Notes: generated from the sequence alone by a model not told the origin. A stretch of 64,000 nucleotides of DNA from Nocardiopsis listeri NBRC 13360 (GCF_001570765.1 NZ_BCSH01000037.1:23254-87253), one strand, 5' to 3'; positions 17,302-25,424 are shown, counted from the first letter of the stretch. Translations and numbers: made by a program.

Positions 17302-17446
17302 CCCACCCCGCAAGCCGGCCCCGGTCCGCCACCCCTTCCGCCGGCCCGACCGGGGCCTTCCCCATCCCGCTCGGGGCTGCCGATTGTCGGTACCGCTGGG
17401 TACGTTGACCTGGAAAGGGAACCTGGCTGAAAGAGGAGGCCGTGCG

Positions 17447-18601
17447 GTGAGACTACGAGTGGATCGCGACGCGTTCGCGGAGGCGGTCTCCTGGACCGCG
17501 CGGGCGCTGCCCACCAGGCCGGCCGTACCGGTATTGGCCGGGATGCGCATGGAGGTCTCCGAGGACGGAACCACCCTTCATCTCTCCGGTTTCGACTACG
17601 AGGTCTCGACCAGGGCATCGGTGGAGGTCCTGTCGGAGGAACCCGGCGCGGTACTGGTACCGGGGCGTCTGCTGGCCGAGATCGTCAACAACCTGCCGTC
17701 CGGTTCCGTGCACATCGACACCGACGGCCCGAAGGTGAACGTGCGCGGAGGCGCCGCCCGCTTCACCCTCATCACCATGCCGCTGGAGGACTACCCCGGG
17801 CTTCCCGGAATGCCGGGAAGGATCGGCTCGGTGCCGGCCGACGCCTTCACCGCCGCGGTGCGTCAGGTGACCCCGGCGGCCGGCAAGGACGACACCCTGC
17901 CGATGCTGACCGGCGCCTACCTGGACTTCACGGGTGAGGCGCTGAAGATCGTGGCCACCGACCGCTACCGGATCGCGGTCCGCGAACTGTGGTGGCGGCC
18001 GGAGGACCCCGGGGTGGACGTGTCCGCCCTGGTCCCCGCTCGTACCCTCGCCAACACCGTGCGTGGGCTGATCGGCCACTCCAACGTGGACATCGCCCTG
18101 TCCACGTACGCCGTGGCGGAGGGTGTCGACCTGTCACCGGGCGAGGGCATGATCGGCTTCGCCAACGGCGAGCGACACACCACCACTCGGCTGATCGACA
18201 GCGACTTCGTCAAGTACGCGTCCTGGTTCCCCACCGACTTCTCCGGGCGGGCCGAGGTCGCCGTGGGGCCGTTGCTGGAAGCGATCAAGCGGGTCGCTTT
18301 GGTGGCGGACCGAAACACGCCTCTGCGGCTGGCGTTCACGGAGGGTGAGGTCGTTCTGGAGGCCGGTTCGGGTGAGGACGCCCAGGCGGTGGAGGCCATC
18401 GGCGTGGGGTACGAGGGCGATCCCCTGAGGGTGGCCTTCAAGCCCGACTACCTGGTCGACGGGCTCTCCGGGGTGGGCACCACCACCGCCTACCTCAACT
18501 TCACGGAACCGACGAAACCCGCGGTGTTCACCGACGTTCCGGCGAAGGAGGGCGAAGAGCCCTCGTTCCACTACTTGGTCCAGCCATTGCGTAGTACTTG
18601 A
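17447..18601 (+). CDS. DNA polymerase III beta sliding clamp family protein, stand-alone copy
   Basis: A 384-residue protein with the three repeated clamp domains. It begins VRLRVDRDAFAEAV and contains LPTRPAVPVLAG, DDTLPMLTGAYL, ATDRYRIAVREL and the clamp C-terminal PLRST in place of the usual M-P-x-R-L end. The GTG at 17447 has AGGAGG seven bases upstream. The replication clamp gene normally sits beside dnaA and recF. Neither is present here, so this is probably a dnaN paralogue, as exists in some streptomycetes, rather than the housekeeping copy. A cluster of DnaA boxes begins 28 bases after its stop. Function as an alternative clamp is inference. Confidence 0.85.
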   Translation: MRLRVDRDAFAEAVSWTARALPTRPAVPVLAGMRMEVSEDGTTLHLSGFDYEVSTRASVEVLSEEPGAVLVPGRLLAEIVNNLPSGSVHIDTDGPKVNVRGGAARFTLITMPLEDYPGLPGMPGRIGSVPADAFTAAVRQVTPAAGKDDTLPMLTGAYLDFTGEALKIVATDRYRIAVRELWWRPEDPGVDVSALVPARTLANTVRGLIGHSNVDIALSTYAVAEGVDLSPGEGMIGFANGERHTTTRLIDSDFVKYASWFPTDFSGRAEVAVGPLLEAIKRVALVADRNTPLRLAFTEGEVVLEAGSGEDAQAVEAIGVGYEGDPLRVAFKPDYLVDGLSGVGTTTAYLNFTEPTKPAVFTDVPAKEGEEPSFHYLVQPLRST

Positions 18602-18628
18602 CCAGCGGATTCCCTGTTCTTGGGGAAA

Positions 18629-18798
18629 CCGTCCACAGGGCCGTCCACAAGTTATCCACAGGCTGTCTCCCCAGCCTGTGGATAACCCGGGGTGATCGGT
18701 CGCGCAGAAGGGTCGAAGAGCCCTTTGAAACGGCCTGTTCTCCGCTGTGACAAGGGAAAACGGTGTTCCTGTGGAAACTGTGCACAGCCTGTGGACAA
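18629..18798. promoter_or_regulatory. Cluster of DnaA boxes with a palindromic core
   Basis: Between the convergent beta-clamp and DUF2786 genes lie five exact matches to the actinobacterial DnaA box (T/C)(T/C)(G/A/C)TCCACA: 18629-18637, 18641-18649 and 18652-18660 forward, and 18677-18685 and 18790-18798 reverse. Two weaker ones are at 18770-18778 and 18779-18787. Boxes three and four are TTATCCACA in inverted orientation within 13-base arms (18652-18664 and 18673-18685) that could also act as a terminator for the clamp gene. No dnaA gene and no long AT-rich unwinding element are visible, so I do not call this oriC. A DnaA-binding reservoir or regulatory site is the better guess. Confidence 0.7.
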
Positions 18799-18812
18799 CT
18801 CCGCGTGAGTGG

Positions 18813-19649
18813 CTATTCGCCTTCGGCCAGAGTGGACGTTCCGCCACTGGTCACCGGGGTGTCCAGGCCCAGTTCGGCCTGGCGTCCGCGGCGGTATCCG
18901 GCCCGGTACCCGGCGGCGCTGTGGGTGCGCTCGGGGCGGTGTTTACGCAACTGTGGGAACTGCTTTTGGAACTCTTCGTTCACCCGATGCACATCTTCGC
19001 GCAGGACCAGTGCCGCCCCACGGGCGGAACCGCTTTCGTCACCGTCGGTAACGCCATCGGAGTCGGTTTCGGACGCGGCCATTCTCTGCAATCGGGCGCG
19101 GAACTCTCGAATGCGTTCGGCCACCGCCTGCCCGTAGGCACGGACGAAGGAACGGTAGTAGCGTTTACGCTCCGTCTCCAAGGCCGACCGTGTGTAGTTG
19201 CGCAGTTCTCGAATGTCGGTGATGTGCGCCGAACTCATGAACCGGGCGGAGGCCTCCATCTGCATGGAGATCGAAGGCAACAACATCCGCAGCGCGTCCA
19301 GCGCGCTGGCGGTACCCACCAGGATGATGACGCGCTCGGTGTTCTCCGAGTTGTTCCCCCGGACCGCGGACTGGCACCCGTAGGCGGCGGCGATGTCGGC
19401 GAGAGCGCGCACCCGGGACTTGCCGTGACCGCCCGCCCCCGAAACGGCGTAGTCCATGCGGCTGATCGTGTCCGGTTCCTCGCCCCGCTCGGCGCGGGCC
19501 TCGGCCTCGGCGATCGCGTGGCGGGTCATCAGCTCGGCGGCCTTGGCGGTGAACGCCTGGCTCTCGGCATCGGTGACCGCGGGGTCCTCCGCCATGCGAA
19601 GGAGCCCGCGGACCCGCTCGACCATCTTCTGACGGGCAGCTTCAGTCAT
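18813..19649 (-). CDS. DUF2786-domain protein
   Basis: A 278-residue protein. The N-terminal 45 residues match DUF2786 (VRGLLRMAEDPAVTDAESQAF, core AEDPAVTDAE, then AELMTRHAI). A helical middle part of about 170 residues and a basic Arg-rich tail (YRAGYRRGRQAELG) follow. This domain layout is common in actinobacteria and their phages, and its function is unknown. The basic tail suggests nucleic-acid contact. It converges on the beta-clamp gene across the DnaA-box cluster, which makes a link to replication worth testing but does not prove it. Confidence 0.78.
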   Translation of the reverse strand: MTEAARQKMVERVRGLLRMAEDPAVTDAESQAFTAKAAELMTRHAIAEAEARAERGEEPDTISRMDYAVSGAGGHGKSRVRALADIAAAYGCQSAVRGNNSENTERVIILVGTASALDALRMLLPSISMQMEASARFMSSAHITDIRELRNYTRSALETERKRYYRSFVRAYGQAVAERIREFRARLQRMAASETDSDGVTDGDESGSARGAALVLREDVHRVNEEFQKQFPQLRKHRPERTHSAAGYRAGYRRGRQAELGLDTPVTSGGTSTLAEGE

Positions 19650-19680
19650 CGGCGCCGGTTGTCTCCCCTAGGTGAGTGTC

Positions 19681-19704
19681 TTGTTCCGCCCCGGGCGGAA
19701 ACAA
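19681..19704 (-). terminator. Hairpin upstream of the DUF2786 gene
   Basis: A near-perfect inverted repeat (TTGTTCCGCCC facing GGGCGGAAACAA) about 125 bases past the stop of the minus-strand membrane protein gene. It probably ends that transcript. Confidence 0.5.
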
Positions 19705-19829
19705 CGAGCCTAAGCCCTCTTGTTCCCCGCCACCGTCAGGGCGGCCTGGAAGACCGCTCACACACCTGTCCGAATCATGCCCGTCCCGTGCGGGGTGGCC
19801 GAGGTGATCGACCACCCGTCGGAGACCGC

Positions 19830-20267
19830 TCAGTTCTTGTTGCCCGCGACCGCGGCGACGACGCCGATGATCAGCCACAGGACCAGGCCCACACCCAGAC
19901 CGGCGAAGAGACCACCGAACAGTCCGCTGAAGATGGCGAAGCTGCCGATGACGGACCCGATGTAGCTGATGATGGCGGTGGCGCCACCGGCGAACACGGC
20001 CGGCGCGGCCGCGTAGCGGAACGGGTAGTTGGCGGCCCAACGGCGACCCCGACGGTCGCTCTTCTTGCTGATCACACCGCCGATTCCGCCGATCAGCGCG
20101 AAGAAGAAGATGCCGGTCGTGACCGCGCCGGGGATCCCGGCCAGGCCGAAGTTCATCAGGAAGGAGAGGGCGCCGGCCACGGAGCCGCCCACGACCGAGG
20201 CCCCCCACGGCCAGATCATCGTCGCCGAGGCGACGGGAGTGAATGCGTTACCGCGCTCCAGCGTCAT
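19830..20267 (-). CDS. Small polytopic membrane protein
   Basis: A 145-residue protein starting at an ATG with GGAG eight bases upstream (MTLERGNAFTP). It has three or four membrane helices (about 20-40, 45-65, 88-108, 112-140) rich in Gly, Ala and Ile, separated by one basic loop (SKKSDRRGRRW). I recognise no family. A general actinobacterial envelope protein is the most that can be said. It follows the Nudix gene on the same strand after 200 bases and is followed by a hairpin, so it is likely monocistronic. Confidence 0.65.
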   Translation of the reverse strand: MTLERGNAFTPVASATMIWPWGASVVGGSVAGALSFLMNFGLAGIPGAVTTGIFFFALIGGIGGVISKKSDRRGRRWAANYPFRYAAAPAVFAGGATAIISYIGSVIGSFAIFSGLFGGLFAGLGVGLVLWLIIGVVAAVAGNKN

Positions 20268-20466
20268 GTTCACAGCTCCAGTCGAGTTCGCGTGGCCTCC
20301 GCTCGCCGCGGGACCCTCCACCACCAGGATGGTGGGTCGGGGCGTCCCACGCATCAGGGCTCGTCCCTGACTTACCCCGGAGGTGGGGCCCCGGCACCTG
20401 GCGCGCCGGGAAAAGACGGCTCGAAGCCCCGAACCAGTGCACGGGGCGCCTCTCCTCCAAGAACGA

Positions 20467-20991
20467 TCAAACGTCCACGGAAGTGCCCGAAGCACCCGGA
20501 TTCGGTGGATGATCGTCGTAGGCGCCCTCCATGTCGGCCCGCAGACCTGGCCAGGCCGTGCGGAACGCCGGGAGCAGGGGGAGTGACTCCGTGGAGGTCA
20601 CCGGAACCCACCGGATCTCCTCACTCTCCGAATTGCCGGGGCGGAACGGAGCCAGGGCGGGGACCCGCAGCAGGAAGGTGTCGTAGCGCCACACCGACAG
20701 GTCGTGTTCGTGTCGGGCCAGTACCGTGTAGTCGGCGAGATCGCCCGCGACCTCCTCTCGGAACTCGCGTACGGCCGCCTCCAGCGGAGTCTCGTCCCGA
20801 TTACGCGCACCTCCCGGGATGCCCCAGGTTCCGCCCATGTGTGTCCACCCCGCACGGTGCTGGAGCAGCACGTGGCCGGAACCGGCCGCGTCGGTGGCGT
20901 ACAACAACAGCCCGGCGGCGCCGTACAGTCCCCACCTTCGGGAGCCGTCGGGCAGTTTCACCCAGCCGTTTCCGTCGCCCTCCTGCATCAA
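20467..20991 (-). CDS. Nudix hydrolase
   Basis: A 174-residue MutT/Nudix protein. The Nudix box GGARNRDETPLEAAVREF followed by REEVAGD keeps the metal-binding glutamates, but the usual EEtG glycine is shifted to the A-G pair. The preceding THMGGTWGIPGG is typical. Members hydrolyse nucleoside diphosphates linked to another moiety, and the substrate cannot be read from the sequence. The C-terminal tail is Pro- and Ser-rich. No operon partner is evident. Confidence 0.85.
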   Translation of the reverse strand: MMQEGDGNGWVKLPDGSRRWGLYGAAGLLLYATDAAGSGHVLLQHRAGWTHMGGTWGIPGGARNRDETPLEAAVREFREEVAGDLADYTVLARHEHDLSVWRYDTFLLRVPALAPFRPGNSESEEIRWVPVTSTESLPLLPAFRTAWPGLRADMEGAYDDHPPNPGASGTSVDV

Positions 20992-21076
20992 GCCCTCCGA
21001 TCAGCCCGGTCGCTTCAGGTGCGTGGTCGCCCATCGCACCCTGTGGACAGCGGGAGCCCGATTCGGCGGATCCCGC

Positions 21077-21082
21077 TAACCT
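21077..21082 (+). promoter_or_regulatory. -10 box TAACCT near the membrane-protein start
   Basis: TAACCT ends nine bases before the ATG at 21092, so the transcript would start two or three bases ahead of it or at the codon itself. There is no ribosome site. Confidence 0.4.
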
Positions 21083-21091
21083 CTTGAACCT

Positions 21092-22378
21092 ATGGCCCCC
21101 TCGACGTCTTCCGCAGCCCTCCTGCCGGTTTACGCTCTCGACCTGGTGCGCCGCCACTGGGCTCCTCTGCTGTGCGTCTACACCGGCGGAATGCTGCTGC
21201 ACAGCTGGCTCATGCGCGGATTGGTGGGTCTCACCGACGCGAACCCCACCCTCTCCCTGACCGGCCTCGGACTCACCCTGCTGATCACCCTGGTGACCTT
21301 CGTGGTGATGTTCCAGCTCCTACGCCCGGGGCTCCCCATGGTGGACAGGGAGCTGCACTCCGAGGTCGTCCGACGTGGGAAACGCACCGGCTTCGCCGAA
21401 CGGGAACGTCGGGTCGTGGACGGGGTCGCCCTCGCGATCATGCCGTTCCTGGTCTTCTACGGGGCCTGGGGATTGATCAAGGAGGAGTACGACACCTACA
21501 GCATCGGTCTGCTCAACACCGGCGGCGTCGAGGCCTTCGCGACCCCGACCGAATTGGGCTGGTTCGGTCCGCCCTTGGTGGTGGCGGTCGTGGCCTGGCT
21601 GCTGCGGCGCGTGTGCGGATACTTCTACGAGTCGGGGCGCAATCCGGTCCTGGGCGTCCTCACGGCGCTGTTCGAGGGCGTCTGGATGTTCCTGGCCCTG
21701 TTCTCCGTCGGGGTCTTCATCGGTTTTTCCCATGAGTGGGTCGGCAACCGGGCCGCCTGGGTCGGGGTGGAGACCACGCTCAAGGACGCCATCGACGGTT
21801 TCGGGATCAAGCTGAACGTGCCCGAGCTCTCCGCCGGGATCGTCGCGGCGATCACCGCCGTGTGGACATCGGTCAAGGAGGGCTTCCTCGGCCCGATGCT
21901 GTGGCTGACCATCACAGCGGTGGTCTATCGGGCCCAGATCGACGACCACGACTCCCTCTTCGAGGAGCGCCGCGGCGGTGGCCGGGTCGGAGTGGCCGTC
22001 AACCTCGCCGCGAGGCTGGGCAAGGTGTTCGGACGGCAGGCGGACTCGGACTTCCGGGACAAGTTCACGCCCCTGCTCAACGCCGGGCGCTTCGTGCTCG
22101 GCGCGGGTCCGGTGTTCTACCTGACCTTCTGCCTGTACTTCGTCTTCCTGGACATGGCGTTCAGCCAACTGAACCGGGGACTCTTCGTCCTGCTCGGCCC
22201 GGGCGAGTTCCAGGGTGAGCTCTGGCCGTGGTTGCGGCCCATCGACTTCACCGTGGACGCCCTGCACATGTTGTTCCGCCTGTGCCTGCTGGCCGCGGCC
22301 TTCGAGATCGCGTTGCGCAAGGCGGAGGAGAACAGTGTGGGCCGGCACCTGTGGCACCCGGCCCGACACGCCTCCTAG
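21092..22378 (+). CDS. Large hypothetical membrane protein
   Basis: A 428-residue protein with about seven membrane helices: two near the N-terminus (about 20-42 and 55-78), two at 108-125 and 148-170, one at 188-210, and two in the C-terminal third. Short amphipathic stretches lie between them (DAIDGFGIKL, RAQIDDHDS). I recognise no transporter or enzyme motif. It converges on the three-gene set at 22401-24594 with only 22 bases between stops and may share its terminator. A role in the envelope is the limit of inference. Confidence 0.65.
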   Translation: MAPSTSSAALLPVYALDLVRRHWAPLLCVYTGGMLLHSWLMRGLVGLTDANPTLSLTGLGLTLLITLVTFVVMFQLLRPGLPMVDRELHSEVVRRGKRTGFAERERRVVDGVALAIMPFLVFYGAWGLIKEEYDTYSIGLLNTGGVEAFATPTELGWFGPPLVVAVVAWLLRRVCGYFYESGRNPVLGVLTALFEGVWMFLALFSVGVFIGFSHEWVGNRAAWVGVETTLKDAIDGFGIKLNVPELSAGIVAAITAVWTSVKEGFLGPMLWLTITAVVYRAQIDDHDSLFEERRGGGRVGVAVNLAARLGKVFGRQADSDFRDKFTPLLNAGRFVLGAGPVFYLTFCLYFVFLDMAFSQLNRGLFVLLGPGEFQGELWPWLRPIDFTVDALHMLFRLCLLAAAFEIALRKAEENSVGRHLWHPARHAS

Positions 22379-22400
22379 GAAGCCCCCTCACCGGTCGGGA

Positions 22401-23393
22401 TCACTCCAGGGGGTCGGCCTCGAAGAGCAGGGCCTGGGGCCTGGGACGGTCGAGGTCGCCCGTGGTCGTCACGGTGACCTCGTACCCGAGTTCCTCGGCC
22501 ACGTCCTCGGGAACCAGGAAGGACAGCACCAGTGTCTGCTCCTTGCCCGCCGGGATCGGGGCCGCGTCGGCGTCGGAGCAACCGCTCATGGTCACGCCCT
22601 GGTCCTCGGAGAGGTCGCGCATGGCGTACTCCGTGGTGGGTTCCCAGGTACGTCCGTCCTCGTCCATGGCGCGGAAGCGGCAGTACGCGTTCAGCAGCTC
22701 GCCCGCGTCGTCGTCCTCGGGTGTGACCTTGAAGCCGACGTCGACCAGTTCCACGCCCTTCGGTGGTGGCGTCTGCCCCTCCACGTAACCGACCAGGTAA
22801 CCGAGGACCTCCCACTCGCTGCCGGCCATGGTCGCGGTCGAACCCTCGACGACCCGAGGCTCGGGGCGGACGAGACCGCGCTCGCTCACTTCCCTGGTCT
22901 CCGTCAGGTACGGCCACCCGACCATGATCGGGAACAGCACGACCAAGGCGGCCACGTAGGGCAGGTGCAGGCGCTTCCACAGGGGGAGGGCGCGGCGTGG
23001 TCGACCGGAGTAGGGCGAGGGACGGGCGTGGTGTGTCGAGCGAGAGCCCGGTGCGGTCCGGGGCGAACGTGGGTCCCGGGCCTCCGGGTTCCACGGGTGG
23101 TTCCGGGGTGGCCGTCCCCAGTGCGGTCCGGGGTGTCCTGGAGGGACCTGGGCGCCGGTGGCCTGCCCACCCTGACCGGGATGCCCTCCGGGGCCTGGAG
23201 GCATCGGAGGGGGAGGGCTCGTGGGCGGCCCTCCGGCGGGCCGCCCCTCCCGGGGAGGTCGGCCCTGAGGCGGCCCCTGGGGCGGCCATGGGTGTCCCCC
23301 CGGTCCGACCGGGCCGTACGAGGGGTTAGGGCGCCCATACGGGGGCTGAGTGCCCGGCTGAGGACCTTGTCTGCGGGGATCATTCGGATGCAT
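22401..23393 (-). CDS. Pro/Gly-rich membrane-anchored protein
   Basis: A 330-residue protein. The first 135 residues are low-complexity Pro, Gly, Arg and His, then one membrane helix (about 146-165, VAALVVLFPIMVGWPYL). An extracytoplasmic domain of about 160 residues follows, with DVGFKVTPEDDDAGELL and FLVPEDVAEEL, reminiscent of DUF4352-like beta-sandwich domains. It overlaps the upstream gene by 14 bases, so translation is coupled. It is the last gene of a three-gene set whose members all pair an N-terminal membrane segment with a beta-rich outer domain, suggesting paralogy or a complex. No function is known to me. Confidence 0.7.
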   Translation of the reverse strand: MHPNDPRRQGPQPGTQPPYGRPNPSYGPVGPGGHPWPPQGPPQGRPPREGRPAGGPPTSPPPPMPPGPGGHPGQGGQATGAQVPPGHPGPHWGRPPRNHPWNPEARDPRSPRTAPGSRSTHHARPSPYSGRPRRALPLWKRLHLPYVAALVVLFPIMVGWPYLTETREVSERGLVRPEPRVVEGSTATMAGSEWEVLGYLVGYVEGQTPPPKGVELVDVGFKVTPEDDDAGELLNAYCRFRAMDEDGRTWEPTTEYAMRDLSEDQGVTMSGCSDADAAPIPAGKEQTLVLSFLVPEDVAEELGYEVTVTTTGDLDRPRPQALLFEADPLE

Positions 23394-23976
23394 CGATGTT
23401 CTCCCCGGCCTGGATCTGCGGCGGAAGCAGTTCCGCGGGTTCGTCGGAGGGCGAGGTGTCCGTCAGCTTCAGGTCCACTACGGCCTGGGCGCCGAGGCGG
23501 CCCTCGAACCCGGGGGCGTTCGTGACGACCAGGGAGGGCTCGTCGATCTCCTCCTCGGGCGTCTCGAACACGAACGCGCCGTACAGGGGCAGACCGGGCG
23601 ACAGGGTGGCACGGTCCATCGCGTCGGGGAACCAGCTCGGTTCGAAGTAGGTGGTGCCGTCCTTCATCCGCAGCTCGGCGGGGAAATGGACCATCGTGGT
23701 GTGCTCGGCGGTCATGCGGGCCCAGACCAGCACCCAGACGCCGTTGGCCTCGGCCGGCTCCGTGCTCTCACCGAAGTTGTCGGTGGCGCTCAGGGACGTG
23801 CTCAGCTCGACCCGGTCGATCTCCAGGGTGAAGTCGTCGGTGACGACGGGTTCCTCGGCGGACCCGGACGTGCCGATGGGTTCGACCATCTTGTCCTTGG
23901 CCACCACGAAGTGCTGGCAGAGGGTGATGCCGGCGGCCAGGAGCAGGCAGACGACGACGGTGAGGGGCCGGTTCAT
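23380..23976 (-). CDS. Membrane-anchored beta-rich protein
   Basis: A 198-residue protein with a short N-terminal membrane or signal segment (MNRPLTVVVCLLLAAGITL) and an outer domain of mostly beta-strand character. The domain contains VWVLVWARMTAEHTT and PGLPLYGAFVFETPEEEI, the pattern of DUF4352-type immunoglobulin-like domains. A cysteine (CQHF) lies within the hydrophobic stretch, but a lipobox is not clear. It starts six bases after the stop of the upstream gene and overlaps the downstream one. All three are probably one operon. Confidence 0.7.
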   Translation of the reverse strand: MNRPLTVVVCLLLAAGITLCQHFVVAKDKMVEPIGTSGSAEEPVVTDDFTLEIDRVELSTSLSATDNFGESTEPAEANGVWVLVWARMTAEHTTMVHFPAELRMKDGTTYFEPSWFPDAMDRATLSPGLPLYGAFVFETPEEEIDEPSLVVTNAPGFEGRLGAQAVVDLKLTDTSPSDEPAELLPPQIQAGENIDASE

Positions 23977-23982
23977 CTTCGT

Positions 23983-24594
23983 TCAGCCCCCGCCCAGGGG
24001 GAGCGAGACCGCGCCCGCCACATCGTTGGTGCCGACCCACAGGGTCCCCGTGCCACCGGTGGTCTGGAGCTCCTCGATCTCGTGCAGCGCCAAACCCAGG
24101 CTCTCCACGTCGTCGACGTCGAGGTTCCGGGGGAGTTCCCAGGACAGGATGGCCGACTCCTCCACCGAGTGCGGCTGTAGGTGCGACACGTAACCCGTCG
24201 GCTGACGCTCGTAGTCGATCTCCGGCCCCTTCACGCTCTGCCCGCCGGGTTCCGCGTGCACCACCAGGGCGCCGCCGACGTTGCCCATCGGAACGGGTCG
24301 TTCGGAGCCGCGCAGCTCGATGTCGGCCTTGACCTGGAGGTAGGTACCGAGGTCGTCGGTGTGGACACGCGCCTCGTGCGGGGTCACGGTGATGAGGTCG
24401 TTCTTCAGCTCGGTACCCGGCTCGGCCGGGTCGGCCATCGGGTCGTGGGTGTCGAGCCCACCGAACGCGGCCACACCGAGGAGACCGACCGCGCAGGCCG
24501 CGCCGGTCAGGGAGAACAGGGCGAACCTCGCGAAGGGGTTCGCGGGTAGGGGGGAGCGCCGTGGTTCCTCCGCGGCGCTGAGATGGTGCACCAC
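23983..24594 (-). CDS. Membrane-anchored protein, first gene of the three-gene set
   Basis: A 203-residue protein: basic N-terminus, one membrane helix (about 23-45), then an outer domain with repeated beta-strand patterns (GTYLQVKADIEL, SAILSWELPRNLD) ending in a Gly-rich tail. It lacks recognised catalytic motifs. It begins at a GTG with a TAGACT box eight bases upstream, so the operon is probably transcribed as a leaderless message. Its domain looks related to those of the next two genes, so these may be a set of envelope proteins evolved by duplication. Confidence 0.65.
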   Translation of the reverse strand: MVHHLSAAEEPRRSPLPANPFARFALFSLTGAACAVGLLGVAAFGGLDTHDPMADPAEPGTELKNDLITVTPHEARVHTDDLGTYLQVKADIELRGSERPVPMGNVGGALVVHAEPGGQSVKGPEIDYERQPTGYVSHLQPHSVEESAILSWELPRNLDVDDVESLGLALHEIEELQTTGGTGTLWVGTNDVAGAVSLPLGGG

Positions 24595-24602
24595 GAGGCG
24601 AA

Positions 24603-24608
24603 AGTCTA
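24603..24608 (-). promoter_or_regulatory. -10 box TAGACT (minus strand) of the three-gene operon
   Basis: On the minus strand TAGACT ends eight bases before the GTG at 24594. The region upstream is relatively AT-rich. Confidence 0.45.
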
Positions 24609-24796
24609 GAGGTAATGGGTCGTGGGCACCTCAAAACGTCCGGAACCGGTCGAACAAGGTCGCGAATTCTCGCAGGTCCTGGCGATTTTCGGTGTCGTTC
24701 GAGGGTGAAGGTCCGGTCGGGCGGTTCGAGGGGCGCTCGGGTCGGGAAACGGGGCGGGTTATCGAGGGTGAAACCATAATTACCCGGAGTGAATAA

Positions 24797-24901
24797 ATGG
24801 CTACGCATGGTGTGGATTCGGTTCGGGGGTTGAACCCGTTAATGCCAGAGGTCAACAATGGGTGTCCGCGGAACGACCTTGGGTTTTTTCCTCCGAACTG
24901 A
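24797..24901 (+). CDS. Possible 34-residue peptide in an AT-richer region
   Basis: A short frame starting at ATG with GGAG eight bases upstream (cggagtgaataa). It encodes a peptide beginning MATHGVDSVRGLNPLMPEV and ending in NDLGFFPPN with a single Cys. Codon use is unlike the neighbouring genes, with many A/T third positions, so it may be foreign, fast-evolving or not a gene at all. It lies 360 bases before another small gene and 520 bases before the AfsR-like regulator. A signalling or modified-peptide precursor is only a possibility. Confidence 0.2.
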   Translation: MATHGVDSVRGLNPLMPEVNNGCPRNDLGFFPPN

Positions 24902-25023
24902 AAGCGGTTTGTAAGCGTCTCGGAAGAGGATCTCCCTAGTGTGAAAATCGATCGCTGAGACCGGTGCCCGCGAGAGGACGGCTCGTGGGAGGCCCGCTGG
25001 TCCAGCGACGAATCGGACACGAG

Positions 25024-25063
25024 CCATCCGTGGTAGCCCCCAGGCGGAGGGCACCACGGATGG
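25024..25063 (+). terminator. Hairpin in the leader of the small acidic gene
   Basis: Arms CCATCCGTGGT and ACCACGGATGG (11 perfect pairs) around an 18-base loop, with a further GCCCCC/GGAGGGC pairing inside. It could end an upstream transcript or attenuate read-through into the small gene at 25160. The 565-base gap 24595-25159 otherwise shows only the peptide frame noted above. Confidence 0.5.
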
Positions 25064-25159
25064 CGTTTCCGCCGGAGGGCGGTGAGTCCCATCATGCTTC
25101 GAAGACGACGTAGGGCCACATTGCGGCTCTACACGAGTGCGGTCAGAAGAGGAGTTCGA

Positions 25160-25312
25160 GTGCCGAAGATGCTGACGCTGGACGAGCGGTTCGAGGCGAT
25201 CGTGGCGGGTGTGGCGCCCGAGGCCAAGATGCGTCCCATGGAGGAGCCCATCCCGAAGGAAGCGACTCCCAACGAAGCCGAAGAGGAGAAGGAGGAGAAG
25301 GAGGACAAGTAG
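25160..25312 (+). CDS. Small acidic protein upstream of the AfsR-like regulator
   Basis: A 50-residue protein starting at a GTG with AGAGGAG five bases upstream. An ATG at 25082 would add 26 Arg-rich residues but lacks a ribosome site. The N-terminal half (MLTLDERFEAIVAGVAPEAK) looks like a structured helix, and the C-terminal half is a run of Glu and Lys. I do not recognise a family. In Streptomyces the large regulator AfsR works with a small effector, AfsS, encoded downstream. Here a small gene lies upstream, so a similar partnership can only be suggested. A hairpin separates it from the regulator gene. Confidence 0.5.
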   Translation: MPKMLTLDERFEAIVAGVAPEAKMRPMEEPIPKEATPNEAEEEKEEKEDK

Positions 25313-25332
25313 TCCTCCCCTCCGGGGCCGTA

Positions 25333-25369
25333 CGTTCCGAGTACCGACTGGAGGGGGGTACTCGGAGCG
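25333..25369 (+). terminator. Hairpin between the small acidic gene and the AfsR-like gene
   Basis: Arms CGTTCCGAGTACC and GGTACTCGGAGCG (12 pairs plus one wobble) with an 11-base loop, 20 bases past the small gene's stop. It should end that transcript, leaving the regulator to its own promoter. Confidence 0.65.
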
Positions 25370-25410
25370 AACGGTCTCCCCATATTCCTATTCCACGAGT
25401 GGCGGCTTGC

Positions 25411-25416
25411 TAGGGT
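25411..25416 (+). promoter_or_regulatory. -10 box TAGGGT for the leaderless AfsR-like gene
   Basis: TAGGGT ends eight bases before the GTG at 25425, which also gives the typical SARP N-terminus. This rules out the longer frame that opens inside the small acidic gene. Confidence 0.45.
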
Positions 25417-25424
25417 TGCTACTT

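Noticed and set aside
18629..18798. Calling the DnaA-box cluster the chromosomal origin
   Set aside because: dnaA, recF and gyrB are absent, the flanking genes converge, and there is no long AT-rich unwinding region. The box number is well below a typical actinobacterial oriC.
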